Below, piece after piece: positions 11,601 through 23,900 of a stretch of DNA of 64,000 nucleotides. The DNA comes from Diplosphaera chodatii (taxonomy: Eukaryota > Chlorophyta > Trebouxiophyceae > Prasiolales > Stichococcaceae). Made by a program: the position numbers and the translations under genes. Every line of letters begins with the position of its first letter. Positions within the stretch are counted from its first letter, which is position 1. The DNA lies in assembly GCA_032358165.1 (NCBI GenBank), contig JAALGY010000028.1, forward strand, positions 1 through 64,000, in the 5' to 3' direction. The notes beneath the pieces were generated by a model. The model saw only the letters and a program-made list of their open reading frames with translations. It was not told where the DNA came from and did no database searches.

Positions 11601-13278
11601 GGTCACTGCTGCCGCGCAACAGGGTGAAGTGCTGGGCGTTCGAGCCGCCGGGGGGCCTGATGACGCGGGTGGTGTCCCGCGCGCTGCAGCCGCTGTGCAC
11701 CTCCACCGCGCTGGGCAAGGACTGGATCCCGCGCCTGTCCGTCTCCGCCTTCGAGCGCATGCGCGACGACATGGTGCGGCGCGCTCCAGGGCTGGCTGCC
11801 ACCCCTCCGAGTCCCGCCCCGGCGCAGCCCTGCCGCAGGCATTCCTTGTGGAGTATGCTGGAGAGCCACATCGGTGCTGCTTCCAGTGTTGCCTTCCTGT
11901 AGAGGCTTCGTGCTCCCCCATCGCTCGTCTCACCACCGAATTGCCATGTTCTCTGCCTGTGGCAACTAGCTTTCCCTGCGTGAGCTGGTTTATGTGACTG
12001 CCGCTGTGCAGATGATGGCGGCGGTGCGGTGCAAGGTCTCCAAGTGGGTCTTCATCCTGCGCACGCTGTTCGGCCGGCACTGGGACGAGAACGAGCTTTT
12101 CTACTCAGCGGCAGAGGTGGGCTGCCCACAGCAGTTCAGGGATGTAGTTGTGTCAGATGGACGCTTGCTCTCTGGCCAGCATGCCTGTGCCAATCATGTT
12201 GCAAAATGTCAATGGCAATGATGATGGACGCCAGTCACTTTTCAGTCTGGAGCGCATGTATTGCTCCGCTGACAGGTGCACGAGGAGCCAGCGGCGGTGC
12301 TGGCGCAGTATCGCAACGCGGTGGCGCAGGCGCGGCCGGACGATGCACGGGACCTGGCGCTCGCGCGGCAGTTTGTGCTGCCCGGCAGGTCTGCGACTGC
12401 ACCTCTGTGTTCACCAGCGGGCTGGAGGCTTGTGGCTGTGTGCCTGGCGCAGCTCTTGCAGCTCTGTCTCCCTGCATGCCCAACATGCACTGCCCCTGCA
12501 TGGCTATGTGCTGGGGAAGCTACAGGCAACGGAGTGCTTCCTGCTTTGGCGCAGGATCATGTTCATGCGGCCGGTGAAGGGCGCCAGCCAGCCGCGCACA
12601 CGCGCCGCCACCGCCAAGTACGAGGCCGTGTGGGTCACCTGCGACGACCTGGCTGCAGAGGGCATCCTGGTGAGCCGCTGCCCGGCTGCGTCGCGTCACC
12701 AGCCCAGCAGCGGGCACTCTGCAGCGGTGCAGCGTCGTGCTGACTGCGTCCTGGCCGCTGCTGCGACCCCCAGCACCCACGGCCGTGTCGTGCTGCCGTC
12801 TGCAGATCTCGTCGCGCATGATGGCGGAGCACATGCCGGACCGCCTGCTGCGCGTGCTGCAGCGCCTGGCGGAGCAGCGCACCGGGGACCCGCAGGTGCC
12901 CATGCCAAACAGTCCGTGTTCAGCTCCACCTTGCACCGGCGCGAGACACCAACTGGCCACGCTGCTGCTGCCCTCCACTTGGGTCCAGTTCCAATGTGCG
13001 TTCATGGTTCACAGGGTCCCACAGTGGGCGGGCCCGCACACAGCCATGCGCCGGATGTGCCGCTGCCGCAGCTGGCGGCAGACAGCCAGCAGCCAGCGGA
13101 TGCCGCCAGTGCAGCGACGCCGCAGCAGAGCGTGGCGACCAGTCAGGGCGGCAGGCGGGCATCGGCACCCGAATGCAGGCAGTCGGCGGAGTCTGCCGCC
13201 GTGCCGAGCCGGCAGTCCATCACCCACGCCCAGCGACTGGACGACCTTGAGTTCGGCGGCGACAGCGACTCTGACTGA
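5660..13278 (+). CDS. sn1-specific diacylglycerol lipase (DAGL), class 3 lipase
   Basis: Membrane lipase expected to hydrolyse diacylglycerol to 2-monoacylglycerol and a fatty acid. The start matches animal DAGL: MPCLKLFGRRWGIADDDI followed by a first membrane helix. Further hydrophobic segments are coded near 5950-6034 and 6564-6615. A cytosolic block follows at 6734-7113, then a long low-complexity Ser/Ala/Pro-rich stretch (7230-8939). The lipase domain starts around 9120. It carries AIRGTLSLQD (about 9908-9935), the nucleophile elbow GHSLGAGAAAL (about 11347), the catalytic-Asp segment LGKDWIPRLS (about 11715) and a probable catalytic His in AEHMPDRLL (about 12830). The intron 9945-10108 appears to use a GC donor. 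More than 15 exons; the borders of the exon ending near 6615-6630 and of the regulatory tail are uncertain. The Ser-rich end stops at 13278. Plant DAG lipases usually lack this four-helix N-terminus, so this is the animal-type architecture. Confidence 0.92.
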
Positions 13279-13775
13279 CGGTGTGCAAGCGCGTGGTGCC
13301 ATAGGACCAGATGTAGAGGCAGCAGAGCAACAGCTGCCGGCAGAGGTGGCATTGTCAGCTAGTGGCGAGCGTGTGCAAGCCCAGGCAGCGGCTGGCTCGG
13401 AGCATTGCCTCAGGAAGTGATGACGCTGCTCGTCAGCGATGTATAATAGACCATTCGTGGGGATCTGCATATCGGTTGGCTGGTGGCAGTGCCTGCGAGT
13501 CAGGTAACAGCACAGCCGAGCCCTGATTGTCTCTGGGTGCATCAGCAGTCCGTCAGCGAACCAACGAAGCACATATTGAATGACGCAAAGTGAGCTATTT
13601 GGGCAACGATCGCTGTGCGGCTCTGGATAGTATACGGCAGCTGACGTCGTCACAGGGAAGTGGACACTTGCAAGGCATTGTGATGCAGCGCTGAGCCCGT
13701 GACATCGTCAAGTCTCTGTTGGTACATGGTGGTGATCGCAGTCGCAACCCGAGGTACAGCACTGATGTTGCCTGC
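13279..13775. other. Convergent 3' region between DAGL and pyrophosphatase genes
   Basis: About 500 bp between two facing stop codons, expected to hold both 3' UTRs. I see no additional gene, repeat or clear TGTAA signal. Confidence 0.6.
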
Positions 13776-15453
13776 CTACACCCCAGCCTGCTGTGCGACC
13801 ATCTTTGTGCCGGCGCGCAGCCGCTGGTAAAAGGCCGATGTCTCTGCCACCACGCTCCTGGCAAAGGCCGCGTCCAGCGCCTTGGCGTCATACCCGTATG
13901 CGTTCGGCGGCTTGCCGTCAGGGATCTTGTAGTCCCGGAACCAGGTCATGATGCGCTCCAGCTCCCCCGGCAGCTCCCTGAATAAGGACAAGGTCACATG
14001 CTGTTTCTGCCATGGCACCTCCTGTGACCAGCTGTACAGTATCACGTGTCGGCAGCAGGCGCACTAGTGGCACATCTATTAAGCAACATCCTGTGGGACC
14101 CGGCCAACATGCAGATGGTGAGGGCTGCTCCTGCGCACCTGTCAACGTCGGCGACGTCATTCAGTACTGGCGCCAGCGGGTCGTCCGTCCGAATGCCGAT
14201 CACCTGTCAAGCTCACGATGCGTCTCAGGCTGCTGCTCAGCGGCAGCATATGATTGACGACAGCTTGATGCGACCAGCTGCATACACACAACACATGGCA
14301 TCTGATGCGTACCTTCCAGTCCAACTCGCCCTCATCGATCATGGCATATGCGCCGAGCGCCTTGATGTGGTACACGCCGCCGGTCTTCAGCGCCTTGCTG
14401 CCGATCTCAATCACGTCCACGGGGTCGTCGTCACCCTGGATCGTCCACAGATTCCTCAGCTATCAAGAGCAGCTGTGACCCGACATCGCGACATGCATGT
14501 GTTTGAGTTCACTCCCACACCGCACATCGAGTGCCGGATGACATCACGCCATCACCTTGAAGCCGCCGCAATCATTGTTGACATGATTGGGGTCCTGCAC
14601 CAGATGCAGCAATGGAGTCTCTCATCCAGCTCTGCCATGCTCGTCACTCTGACCTTGTTAGTACATCCTGCTGATCATCGACACTCAGCCACTTGATTTC
14701 GTACGCAAACCTACCTCCCAGGTCTGCGGGAGCATCCCATAGTTCCACGGAATTGCCTGCATGTATGTATATATGTATGCACTATTGGCACGGTGGCTGC
14801 TGGTGTCATCGCCATCGTCAGCTGTGCATGCCGGCTGATCAGCCTGACGATGGTGTCCGGATTGCGGTCAGACAGTGGATGTCCCCGCATGCCCGAATGA
14901 ACAGGGCAATGCGCATTGTATGTAGCACCTCATGGTAGAAGCGCAGCTTGCCCTTCTTGACGTCCTGCTTGATGGGCGTGGCGCCCTCGTCCTGCAGTGG
15001 CGCCATAGTAGTCTGCCAGTAGTGGTCGAACAGCGGTGTCCGACCAGCTCGCGGGCATCGGGTGAAGGGATCCAGAGCGCTGCAGCAGTGGGCCTTTGCT
15101 GTTGACACAATCGCACCGTGGCGACCTCCATCTTGGCAGCAGTGTGCTTTGGGATCTCGCAGATGAAGTTGAGGGTCCCGTCCTCAGCGTTGTGCAGCGG
15201 CACGTCATGCCACGCGCTCACCGGCTGCCCTGCAGCAGGTGATCCAACCCATCAAAGCCAATGTCGAAATGTGGTGCAAACCCTGCAGCTCAGTGCAGTT
15301 GCGCGTGAATGCTCAGCACACAGCCGGCGCCCCTGCAGGCATCTCACCGTCTCTGGTCTGCAGCTGCACGCGGTACTCCTCTGATGCGGCGTCGCCAGAG
15401 GCGGACACGCTGTATGCGGCATTGGTGGCTGTGCGGGCCAGCGGCTGCATCAT
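13776..15453 (-). CDS. Soluble inorganic pyrophosphatase
   Basis: Mg-dependent family I pyrophosphatase that hydrolyses PPi to two phosphates and pulls biosynthetic reactions forward. Eight exons join in frame with borders near 15348, 15229-15117, 14991-14929, 14756-14715, 14594-14556, 14435-14313, 14203-14139 and 13977-13776, giving about 250 aa from the ATG at 15453 ([16 protein letters not shown]). Family landmarks in order are [29 protein letters not shown], the [15 protein letters not shown] block, the metal-binding signature [26 protein letters not shown], and [18 protein letters not shown]. All expected acidic metal ligands appear present. The frame stays open 26 codons upstream of 15453 without an ATG, so an upstream exon with a targeting peptide is possible; plastid or cytosolic location cannot be decided. 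Confidence 0.94.
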
Positions 15454-15692
15454 GAGGACGCCCGCCAGCTGCGGGATCAGATCCGCCTGTCCCAGGTTCA
15501 GCACAGCAGGAGTCCGCCACAAGGATGTCACGTCAAAGAGCGCCCCCCCTTGTCACCAAACTCACAAGCAGATCGAGCTGCTCACATTGCTGCCCCCACC
15601 GTGTGCGCACCCTTCCTGATTGAGCATGTGTCGTGATTTGAAACACCTGCCAGGCCTTGGCAGGTAGGGGGCACCACGATTGACAGCTGAGG

Positions 15693-16498
15693 TCAAGCGC
15701 ATGAAGCTTCGCTCGCCTGCTCGGCGGGCTGCGCGTCCGCGACGTGCGGCGCCTGCAGCGGCTGCTCCAGCAGCGAGGCCAGCACCAGGTCCTTCTCCAG
15801 CGCGCTGCGCGCTGGGGACAGCACCCGCTGCCAGTCCCCCTCCCTGCCCGGCGCAAACGCCTGCAGGCATCATGCATATCGAATCACGACGAGCACAGTG
15901 GATGCTCAGTGCTTTTGTGATTAACTCGTGTGTCACTGACGCTCGTCATACACCTCACCGTCCTGACAACTTCGCACACCGCTGCGCATCCCGTCCCGCA
16001 ACGGTGCCAGACCACAGAGTACCTTCTCCAGGGTGTCCTGCGGCAGGGTCACCCGCTGCAGCAGCGCCCTGTTGCCGCTGGTCTGCTGGTACAGCCGGAA
16101 TTGCAGCCCGACAGCCGCCGCCGCCGGCGCCTGCATCACTGCAGTTTTGGTTTCAGTCGCATTCTAGAACAGGGTGCAGCCGTCTTAACATGGCCATTTC
16201 CCGACAACATTTCTCCCAGCCGCTCATGGCAGGATCCGGCGCAGAATGGACGCACCGCGCCGCCGTTGTTGACGTCCTCGAAGGCGGCTGCGGCACCGCC
16301 GATCTGTTCAGCAGATTGGTCTTCGGATCCTTCTGGCTGCTCCAGAGGGGCCAGGGCTGCCATGAGGTTGCGCGATGCCGTGAGGCTGTGCCCCATGGCC
16401 GCCGCAGCCTGCGCCTCATGTCGCTCGAAGCCGTCGTCGCCGGCGCGCGGGTGCAGCGCCGCCTCCGCTGTCGCAGACACCATATCGCCTGCCAGCAT
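15693..16498 (-). CDS. Unrecognised small protein, three exons
   Basis: Function not recognised. Exons 16498-16256, 16130-16023 and 15860-15693 join with phase 0 at both introns, with canonical GT donors and CAG acceptors, giving about 172 aa ending in TGA. The start used is the ATG reading MLAGDMVSATAEAALHP. The protein is Ala/Glu-rich with likely helices (ASRNLMAALAPLEQ; LLQRVTLPQDTLEK; ALEKDLVLASLLEQ) and has no signal peptide or membrane segment. An exon further upstream (near 16783-16850) could extend it. It lies 239 bp upstream of the pyrophosphatase start on the same strand, so it could even be a 5' part of a longer transcript, although the in-frame stop argues against fusion. Confidence 0.4.
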
Positions 16499-17935
16499 GT
16501 GTCACAGGCATATTGCAGAGGACCTTCAGCTGCTTCCATTCCATACGACTGACAGGCGCTGAAATATGAGGCAGCTTGAGCACAGCAGCACACTGTGAAA
16601 GGCATGCATCCATGATGAATGTGAAGTCAGCGCGAATCAAAGTGTGTCCAACGGGTCCACACATGACATCACAACCCAGTCTCGGCGTTTCATCGCGCGC
16701 TGCACGTGTGATGAAGTGCAACCGCAGATGAGGCGTCCAGTAGGGTCGCGACGCAATCAATATACCACACTTACAGCTTACCTGCTTCAGGGCAGCGCCA
16801 GCTGCGGAAGGGTCGACCCTGAAGTATGGTCAGCGAGGCCTCCGCAGGCGATCTGCAACTTACTCCTACAGCTCGTCGGCAATCATGACAGATTTCGTCA
16901 GCTTCGACCTTGGGCACTTCTCTTCAGTGAATTCGCTGTGCTCTGCACATTCTGCATCACGCCAGGCGCTCTCGCTCCGCCTGTCGACCACCGTTACGCC
17001 GGTCAGCGTGAAGCAAGGGACTGGCAGCACAGAAGGAGGGATCCTGCAGCACTTGGAAGCAGGAGGCTTTTGATGCGAATCTGCTTCCACTCGGCTGTGA
17101 GCGGTCCTGCATCAGGGCAATCATCAAGGCCGCAGGAGCCCCAGAAGAGTGGAGGCCCGGCAGTCTGCAGGGTGAGTCATGACGTTACAGGCCGGCATGC
17201 GGTCGGGCCTGCCCGCAGGCAGCGCGGGCGCGCAGCGGCTGCAGCCGAGCAGATGTTGCAGCACGGCCAGACCCTTCAGATCCGGCGCGCAGCGTCAACA
17301 GCACAGCCGAGGTGGGCTGGCATCTCTTTGAACACGATCTATCAGCACCTAGTGCGAGGCTTGCGCATCGCGTATCTCTGGGCATAGCACTGATGTCTCT
17401 TTCATGACAAGACATAGATCGAGCGTGCCGGTGCATCCGGGTTCTACGCAGCAGCGACTGCGAAGTTGTGCTACCTCGAAAATGCGTTGTGCATGCTTGG
17501 CCCTCACCGATTGGTCTGTCGACCTGCACTTCTTCAGTCACACAACGGTGATCAGCTCGTCGAGAGCAGCAACTCGGCGCGGCAACCCTCAGCGATGACA
17601 CAGCTGACGCCTTCAGGCCGCAGAAGTCTCAGCTCGGAGATGCTCCACCAGCAGACGTGTTCGCGAACAGCCCTTGTAGACCACAAGTATCTGCACCCAC
17701 TCATGTCGTATCTTGCCCTCCCTGGACGGCTGCCGACCCGTTGTCGCTGTGCAATGTTGCTCGACAGCAGTGCATCGCACTCGGGGGCCGCAGAGCGCAG
17801 CCTGGCTGGCACGTCCTGCGGTGCATGCTGTCAGATCAGTACAACTGCGTCTGGTGAACCTCGGGCTTGTCATCCCGGAGGCGAAACCGGCAAACCGAAT
17901 CAGCTATCCCCAACCTGTAGTATCCATGATATCAG
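16499..17935. other. Divergent region upstream of the starch branching enzyme; unresolved exons
   Basis: No gene could be closed here. An ATG at 17404 opens a Ser/Arg-rich frame (MTRHRSSVPVHPGSTQQ...) that resembles a chloroplast transit peptide. It may be the first exon of the branching enzyme, but I could not match its donor phase to the acceptor at 17935. On the minus strand, short open stretches near 16783-16850 and 17045-17100 end in plausible splice donors and may be 5' exons of the small gene at 15693-16498. Confidence 0.4.
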
Positions 17936-20900
17936 AGGCAGCGCCCCTTCGTGCCCGCAGACACACAGCGCCATGGCCCGCAGCCGGTGGCGGCCACCGG
18001 CAAGGGCGGCGACGCCTCCCGGCAGTCCCTGGACTCGCTGCGCTCCGAGAACGAGGCGCTGCGCAGCTCCATCTCCGAGGCGGAGGCGGCCGTCGGGCAG
18101 CTGGGCGGCAGCGGCAGCGGCGGCAGCGCAGCGGGCGGCCCCGCCTCGCCCGAGGCGGTCCTCGACGCAGCAGACAACGGCGCAGCTGCCAACGGCAACA
18201 AGACGGCCGCCACCGCAGCGCCGCCTGCGTCTGCGCCCAGTGCAGACCGCCCCGCGGGCATGCCATCCACGTCCAATGAGCATGCAGGTGTGGCATTGGG
18301 CCGGCTGCGAATCATTTGGCGGCGCATGTTGCATGCAATGCCCATGTCTGCGTTGATTGGGACTGAGCAGGAACCCCTCGCAACTTCCCCTCAGCCAGTC
18401 GCGCACTGCTGTGCTGCCACAGTACCTCAGGCAGCGCTACGCCCGCAGCTGCAGGTTGTGCTTGCTGCTGACAGTCGGCTGTGACATCCAGGCGTGGCAC
18501 CCCACGGCGGCCTGGCCACAGCAGCGGAGCTGGATGCAGCGCACGCAGCAGAGTCGCGGCCCACGCCGCAGACAGCTGAGGACTACTGGTCCCCTCAGCA
18601 GGTGCCTTGTCACATGCCGCCTGTTTGGTGTGTCATGCACGTCATCAGGAGTGCCACCGCTTCGAGACGTCTGCAGATGTGAGCAAGTGTCAGCGAGTGG
18701 GCCCCATGAGCTCCATGATGAGGAGGATAGCTCCTGTGGCAGCTGTTGGTGATTCACCTGTTGTCCGTGATGCTGCAGGCAGACCCGGGCGCGCCCTTCA
18801 TTGAGCAGTACGGCGCCATTCAGCCGGTGCCGCAGCACGATGGCACCGAGTGCCTGAAGTGGGACGACTCGCTGTGGAGCCACGCCGACCACTTCAAGGT
18901 CTGCGTGTTCTACAGGGCCGCCCCCTCTGCATCGCCAATGTATGCGTGTCTGTCTGTGTCATATATGTACACATGTGGCATTGTGTGTTCACATCATCCA
19001 CATGCTGAAGGCTGAGCGCGACTGTGCCGCAGTACCGCTGGCACGCGTACAAGAGCATACGCGAGGCGATCGACAACAATGAGGGCGGCCTCGCCAAGTT
19101 CTCGCAGGGCTACAAGTGAGGCTGGGACCATGCCGTCACCTGCATGCCAGATGCTTGCTGCAGCACGATGCAATCTTCGAGGGCTCAGCGCTTCAGGCCA
19201 AGGGCGGCTCTCTCGCAGGTACTACGGCTTCAACAGGGGGGAGAAGGACGGCGCAGCCGGCCTCTGGTACCGCGAGTGGGCGCCCGGCGCACGGGTGAGC
19301 GCTGTGTCACCACACCCTGCAGCACCCGCAGAAGGCCTAGTAGTCAGTGGCACGCAGCTCCTGAGCACTTGACGCACCCAGTGGCCTGGGATCAGGCCCA
19401 AGCATGAGGCATTTGCCCCTTGGCGGGCATACTGAAGCTGTGTGCCCAGCTCCATCTGCGTATCTGTCAGCAGACCAGAGCCCAAGGTGCATGGCTCAGG
19501 CTGAGTGCAGCACCACCAACCACTCGCGGCCCAGTCGACTGATGCAGCCAGTGCTGCAAAGCCCTAAATCTTTCGCTGACTCCGCTGCAGGCCATCGCGC
19601 TGGTGGGGGAGTTCAACGGCTGGCAGCCGCAGGACAACCACTGGGCGGTGCGCAACGACTTTGGCGTCTGGGAGCTGTTCCTGCCCGACGGCGCCGACGG
19701 CAGCCCCGCAGTGCAGCACAAGTGAGCGCATAGCGCGTCTGCAGGAGGCCCAGCGCTTGGATGCAGCAGCTGCTGGCCGATGGCAATATCAGCAGACCAG
19801 CCGTCCTGGCGGGAGTCTCGTATGCCGAATGCTCCCAGCAGCTGCGCCGTGAAGGCTCTCGTGTGCTGCGCCTGCAGGTCGAAGATCAAGACGCGGCTTG
19901 AGACGGCGTATGGAGAGTGGGTGGAGCGCATCCCCGCCTGGATCAAGTGGGCCACCCAGGACCCCAACGAGGTGCTGAAAACATTTGTGGATGTGGATAA
20001 TCGATTCAGGCTGCCTGCAAACCTGATTCAATGGGGCTTGCATAGCGAGGTGGCCAAGGCACACATCCACCCGCTGTGAACACATCTGCAGGTGCAGTTC
20101 AACGGCGTGTACTATGAGCCGCCCGAGGTGGCGCCGGCGGGGCAGCTGCGGGAGGGCGCGCACTACACCTTCAAGTACCCGCGGCCCAAGCGGTGCGCTG
20201 CAGACACAACAGGCGGCCGCTGCGCCCAGTGTACCCTGCAGCAGAGCTGCAAACACGCCTGTCGTAAATCCACACCCGCTGATCGGCGACCTGCGCTGAA
20301 GAACAGCGCACAGGAATTGAGAAAGTGTGCAACCTTGTGGGCGCTGTTCCTGGACGCAGGCCGCGCGCCCTGCGCATCTACGAGTGCCACGTGGGCATGT
20401 CCAGCCAGGAGCCGCGGATCAACAGCTACACCGACTTCAAGAACGAGATGCTGCCGCGCATCCGCATGCTGGGCTACAACGCCATCCAGATCATGGCGGT
20501 GCAGGAGCACGCGTACTACGGGTGCGTGCAGGGGCTGCATGGGGTCACCAGTTGCCGGATCAGAGTACCTGCAGTGAGCAGGCGGCCGAAGCATTGCTGT
20601 CTGCACCAGCGTGCTGCTGCTGCCTCTTTGTGGCTCACTGATGCTGTGCTTGCATCCCCTGCCTGCAGGTCCTTCGGCTATCACGTCACCAACTTCTTTG
20701 CGGTGCGGCATTTTCGATTGTTGCCAGCAACAGTCAGCCAGGAGCAACCCTTGCTGTGCCACCTACCGTAGCTGCTTGCTCCGTTGTGGGTGCACCATAT
20801 GACCATTCGGCAACCTGCGCCATTCCCTGCGTACCATGTTCGATCCCCTGCTGGCTACTCTGCAGGCCAGCAGCCGGTGCGGGACGCCGGACGAGCTGAA

Positions 20901-23900
20901 GGCGATGATCGACGAGGCGCACCGCCTGGGCCTTGTCGTGTTGATGGACGTGGTGCACTCCCACGCCAGGTGCCCACAGTCTGACAGTGCCAGCTTGCCG
21001 GCCACATAAAGCGTCTTGGCATTGTACAAAACTCCAGTGCGCACTGCTGTGCGCTGCTGCACACTGGGTATGTTGTCACCACCAGACGCTACACTGCGGC
21101 CTTGGTCTTCACCAGACCCAATGCGAGGCTGCTGGTTGGCCTGCCCGCAGCAAGAACACCAACGATGGCATCAACATGTTTGACGGCACCGAGGCGATGT
21201 ACTTCCACGGCGGCGGCCGCGGCTACCACTGGATGTGGGACTCCCGTTGCTTCAACTACGGTGCGGCTCTGGATTCCGAGTGCTCATGGGGCTCGCGCGG
21301 TGCTGCATCAGTGACACTGCACGCTGAACATCAGCTATCAACAACATACCAGGCATAAGTGCCGCACAGTGGTACTCACCCTGCACATGAAGCAGTGAAG
21401 GAGCAGCTGACTGCATCGTATGCCGCTGTTGCGCTTGACATGCTGCTCGCTGTGCTGCAGGCAACTGGGAGACGCTGCGCTTCCTGGTGTCCAACTCCCG
21501 GTGGTGGATCGACGAGTACAAGTTTGACGGGTACCGCTTTGACGGCGTCACCAGCATGATGTACCACCACCACGGCCTGCAGATGGCCTTCACAGGTGCG
21601 GCGTGTTGTGCTGGAGCGGCAGCTCAAAACCGGGTGCTGCCTCACTGACCGCCGTTTGTTTCAGGCAGACCAGCTTTGGGTGGCAGGCCTAACATAAGGT
21701 TGACACTCCCTGCTTTGGCGTATCTCTGTCAGGAAGGCTGACGATGAGATGACATGACACGACGTGGCAGCCGCTGACAGATGTAGCTCCCCTGCAGGCA
21801 ACTACGAGGAGTACTTCGGCATGGCGACTGACATCGAGGCGGTGGTGTACCTGATGCTCATGAACCAGATGGTGCACGACCTGTTCCCCAGCTGCATCAC
21901 CATCGGCGAGGACGTGTCCGGCATGCCCACCTTCTGCCGGTGCGTGCCCACCAGTGCAAACCTTCTGGCCAACTTGCAGGCTCGGCTGGTGCATGCTGCT
22001 GCTGCCTTGTACAGCCGAGCGGCCTTGAACTCCGCTGTGATTGCTTCTCCTTGCCAGAAGATCGGTGTCTTGCATGCCTGCCGCTCATGGCTCTCGCTAA
22101 ACCCTGCAGGCCAGTGTCAGAAGGCGGTGTCGGCTTTGACTACCGGCTGCAGATGGCCATCGCCGACAAGTGGATCGAGGTACTGCCGTGTGTTCATCAG
22201 ACTAAAAGCCCAGCCTGCGCGATGCCTCGATATGTGCTGACACACAGCCTGCGCCCAATGGCTGTGCGGCTGTAGCCAGGTGCTTGTGCATATGGTGGTA
22301 CAGGGATTGATCATGTTCTGGTAGTGCGGGGCAGCACCAAGCATATGCGCCATATTCGCCAGCGCCTGGGTGACCCTCAACAACGCTGAGGCGCCATGTT
22401 CCTTCACAGGTGCTGGAGAAGACGCCCAGCGACTACGACTGGGACATGGGCAACATCATCCACACGCTGACCAATCGGCGGTACAAGGAGGACTGCGTGG
22501 GGTACGCCGAGTCGCACGACCAGGTGGGCGTGTCCGACTCGATGTGAAGGTGGTGTCCAGGCTCCGCTGTGCGATGTTACACAATGGCTCTGGATTGCAG
22601 AACCTGCTGTTGTGCGTTTCGTGTTTGAGAGGTGCGCACAAAGTCTGTGCGCGAGGTCATCAAGCCTTGTCAGTCTCTCTCAGCTGGTGTTTCAACACCG
22701 TACGGTTTCTAGGGTTTACGGTTGTACCCGTAACGTCCGCAGGCACTGGTGGGCGACAAGACCATCGCGTTCTGGCTGATGGATGCGGACATGTACGACC
22801 ACATGAGCCTGCTGGGCAACAGCAGCCCGCGCGTGGAGCGGGGCATCGCGCTGCACAAGATGGTGCGGCCCCCAGTCTGCCAGCGTCGCTGGGGGCGCAG
22901 GACTGAGCTGCCGCCAGTCAAACCGGCCACCTGGTGCCTGGCGTATGCTCAGGGCCTGACAGGGCTGCCTGCCAATTGCCAGGCCAGATCAGCACCCAGC
23001 CGCCACCTCATTCGGTTGCGCTTCCGACTCGTGCGCACTCACGACTTGGTCTGATGCTATGTAGATCCGGCTGATCACCATGACGCTGGGCGGCGAGTCG
23101 TACCTGAACTTCATGGGCAACGAGTTCGGGTACGCAGGCCCACGCACACTCTGATGCTGCGCTGCGCCTCCTGAGCGCCCGCACCGATGGCAGCACGTGC
23201 AAGGCCACTGAACGGCATCGGCTGCCCTTCGGCCTGACGATTCCCTGACCTGTTCTGCAGGCACCCCGAGTGGATCGACTTCCCGCGCGACGACACCTAC
23301 GACACCTCCACCGGCGCCTTCGTGCCAGGTGCGCAGCCGGAACTTGAGCCCTGGCTGCCGCCGCGTCAGCGCTGCACTGTGTTATCCCGCTGTACTGTCC
23401 AACAGCAGGGCCAGCATAGGACCGCAACCCGCAGAACAATTGGTGGCAACTGCGGTCGTGTGTGCGCGGCCACAGGCAACGGCGGCAGCCTGGACAAGTG
23501 CCGGCGGCGGTGGGACCTGGCGGAGGACCCGCAGCTGCGCTACAAGTTCATGTACGCCTTCGACCGCGCCATGAACCACCTGGACAAGGTGCGCCGGGCT
23601 GCTGGGTTTAGGGTTTAGGCGGCTGCTCTGCAGCCCCCTGGCAGCTGCTGCCACGCTGCTTGCGCCCTGCTGCATCGTGACTTGCTGACCCGGGTCTGGG
23701 ATAATAGGCACTAGGACGACCCAGAAACGCAACGCGGTGGCAGGCACACCCGCCTCTTGACGCTTGCAACCCTTCAACAGCCCGCCGTGCGTGTCTCAAT
23801 GCAGGCATTTGGCTTTGTGGCGGCGCCGCACACGTACGTGAGCCGCAAGGACGAGGGCGACAAGCTGGTGGTGCTGGAGCGCGGGGACCTGGTCATGGTC

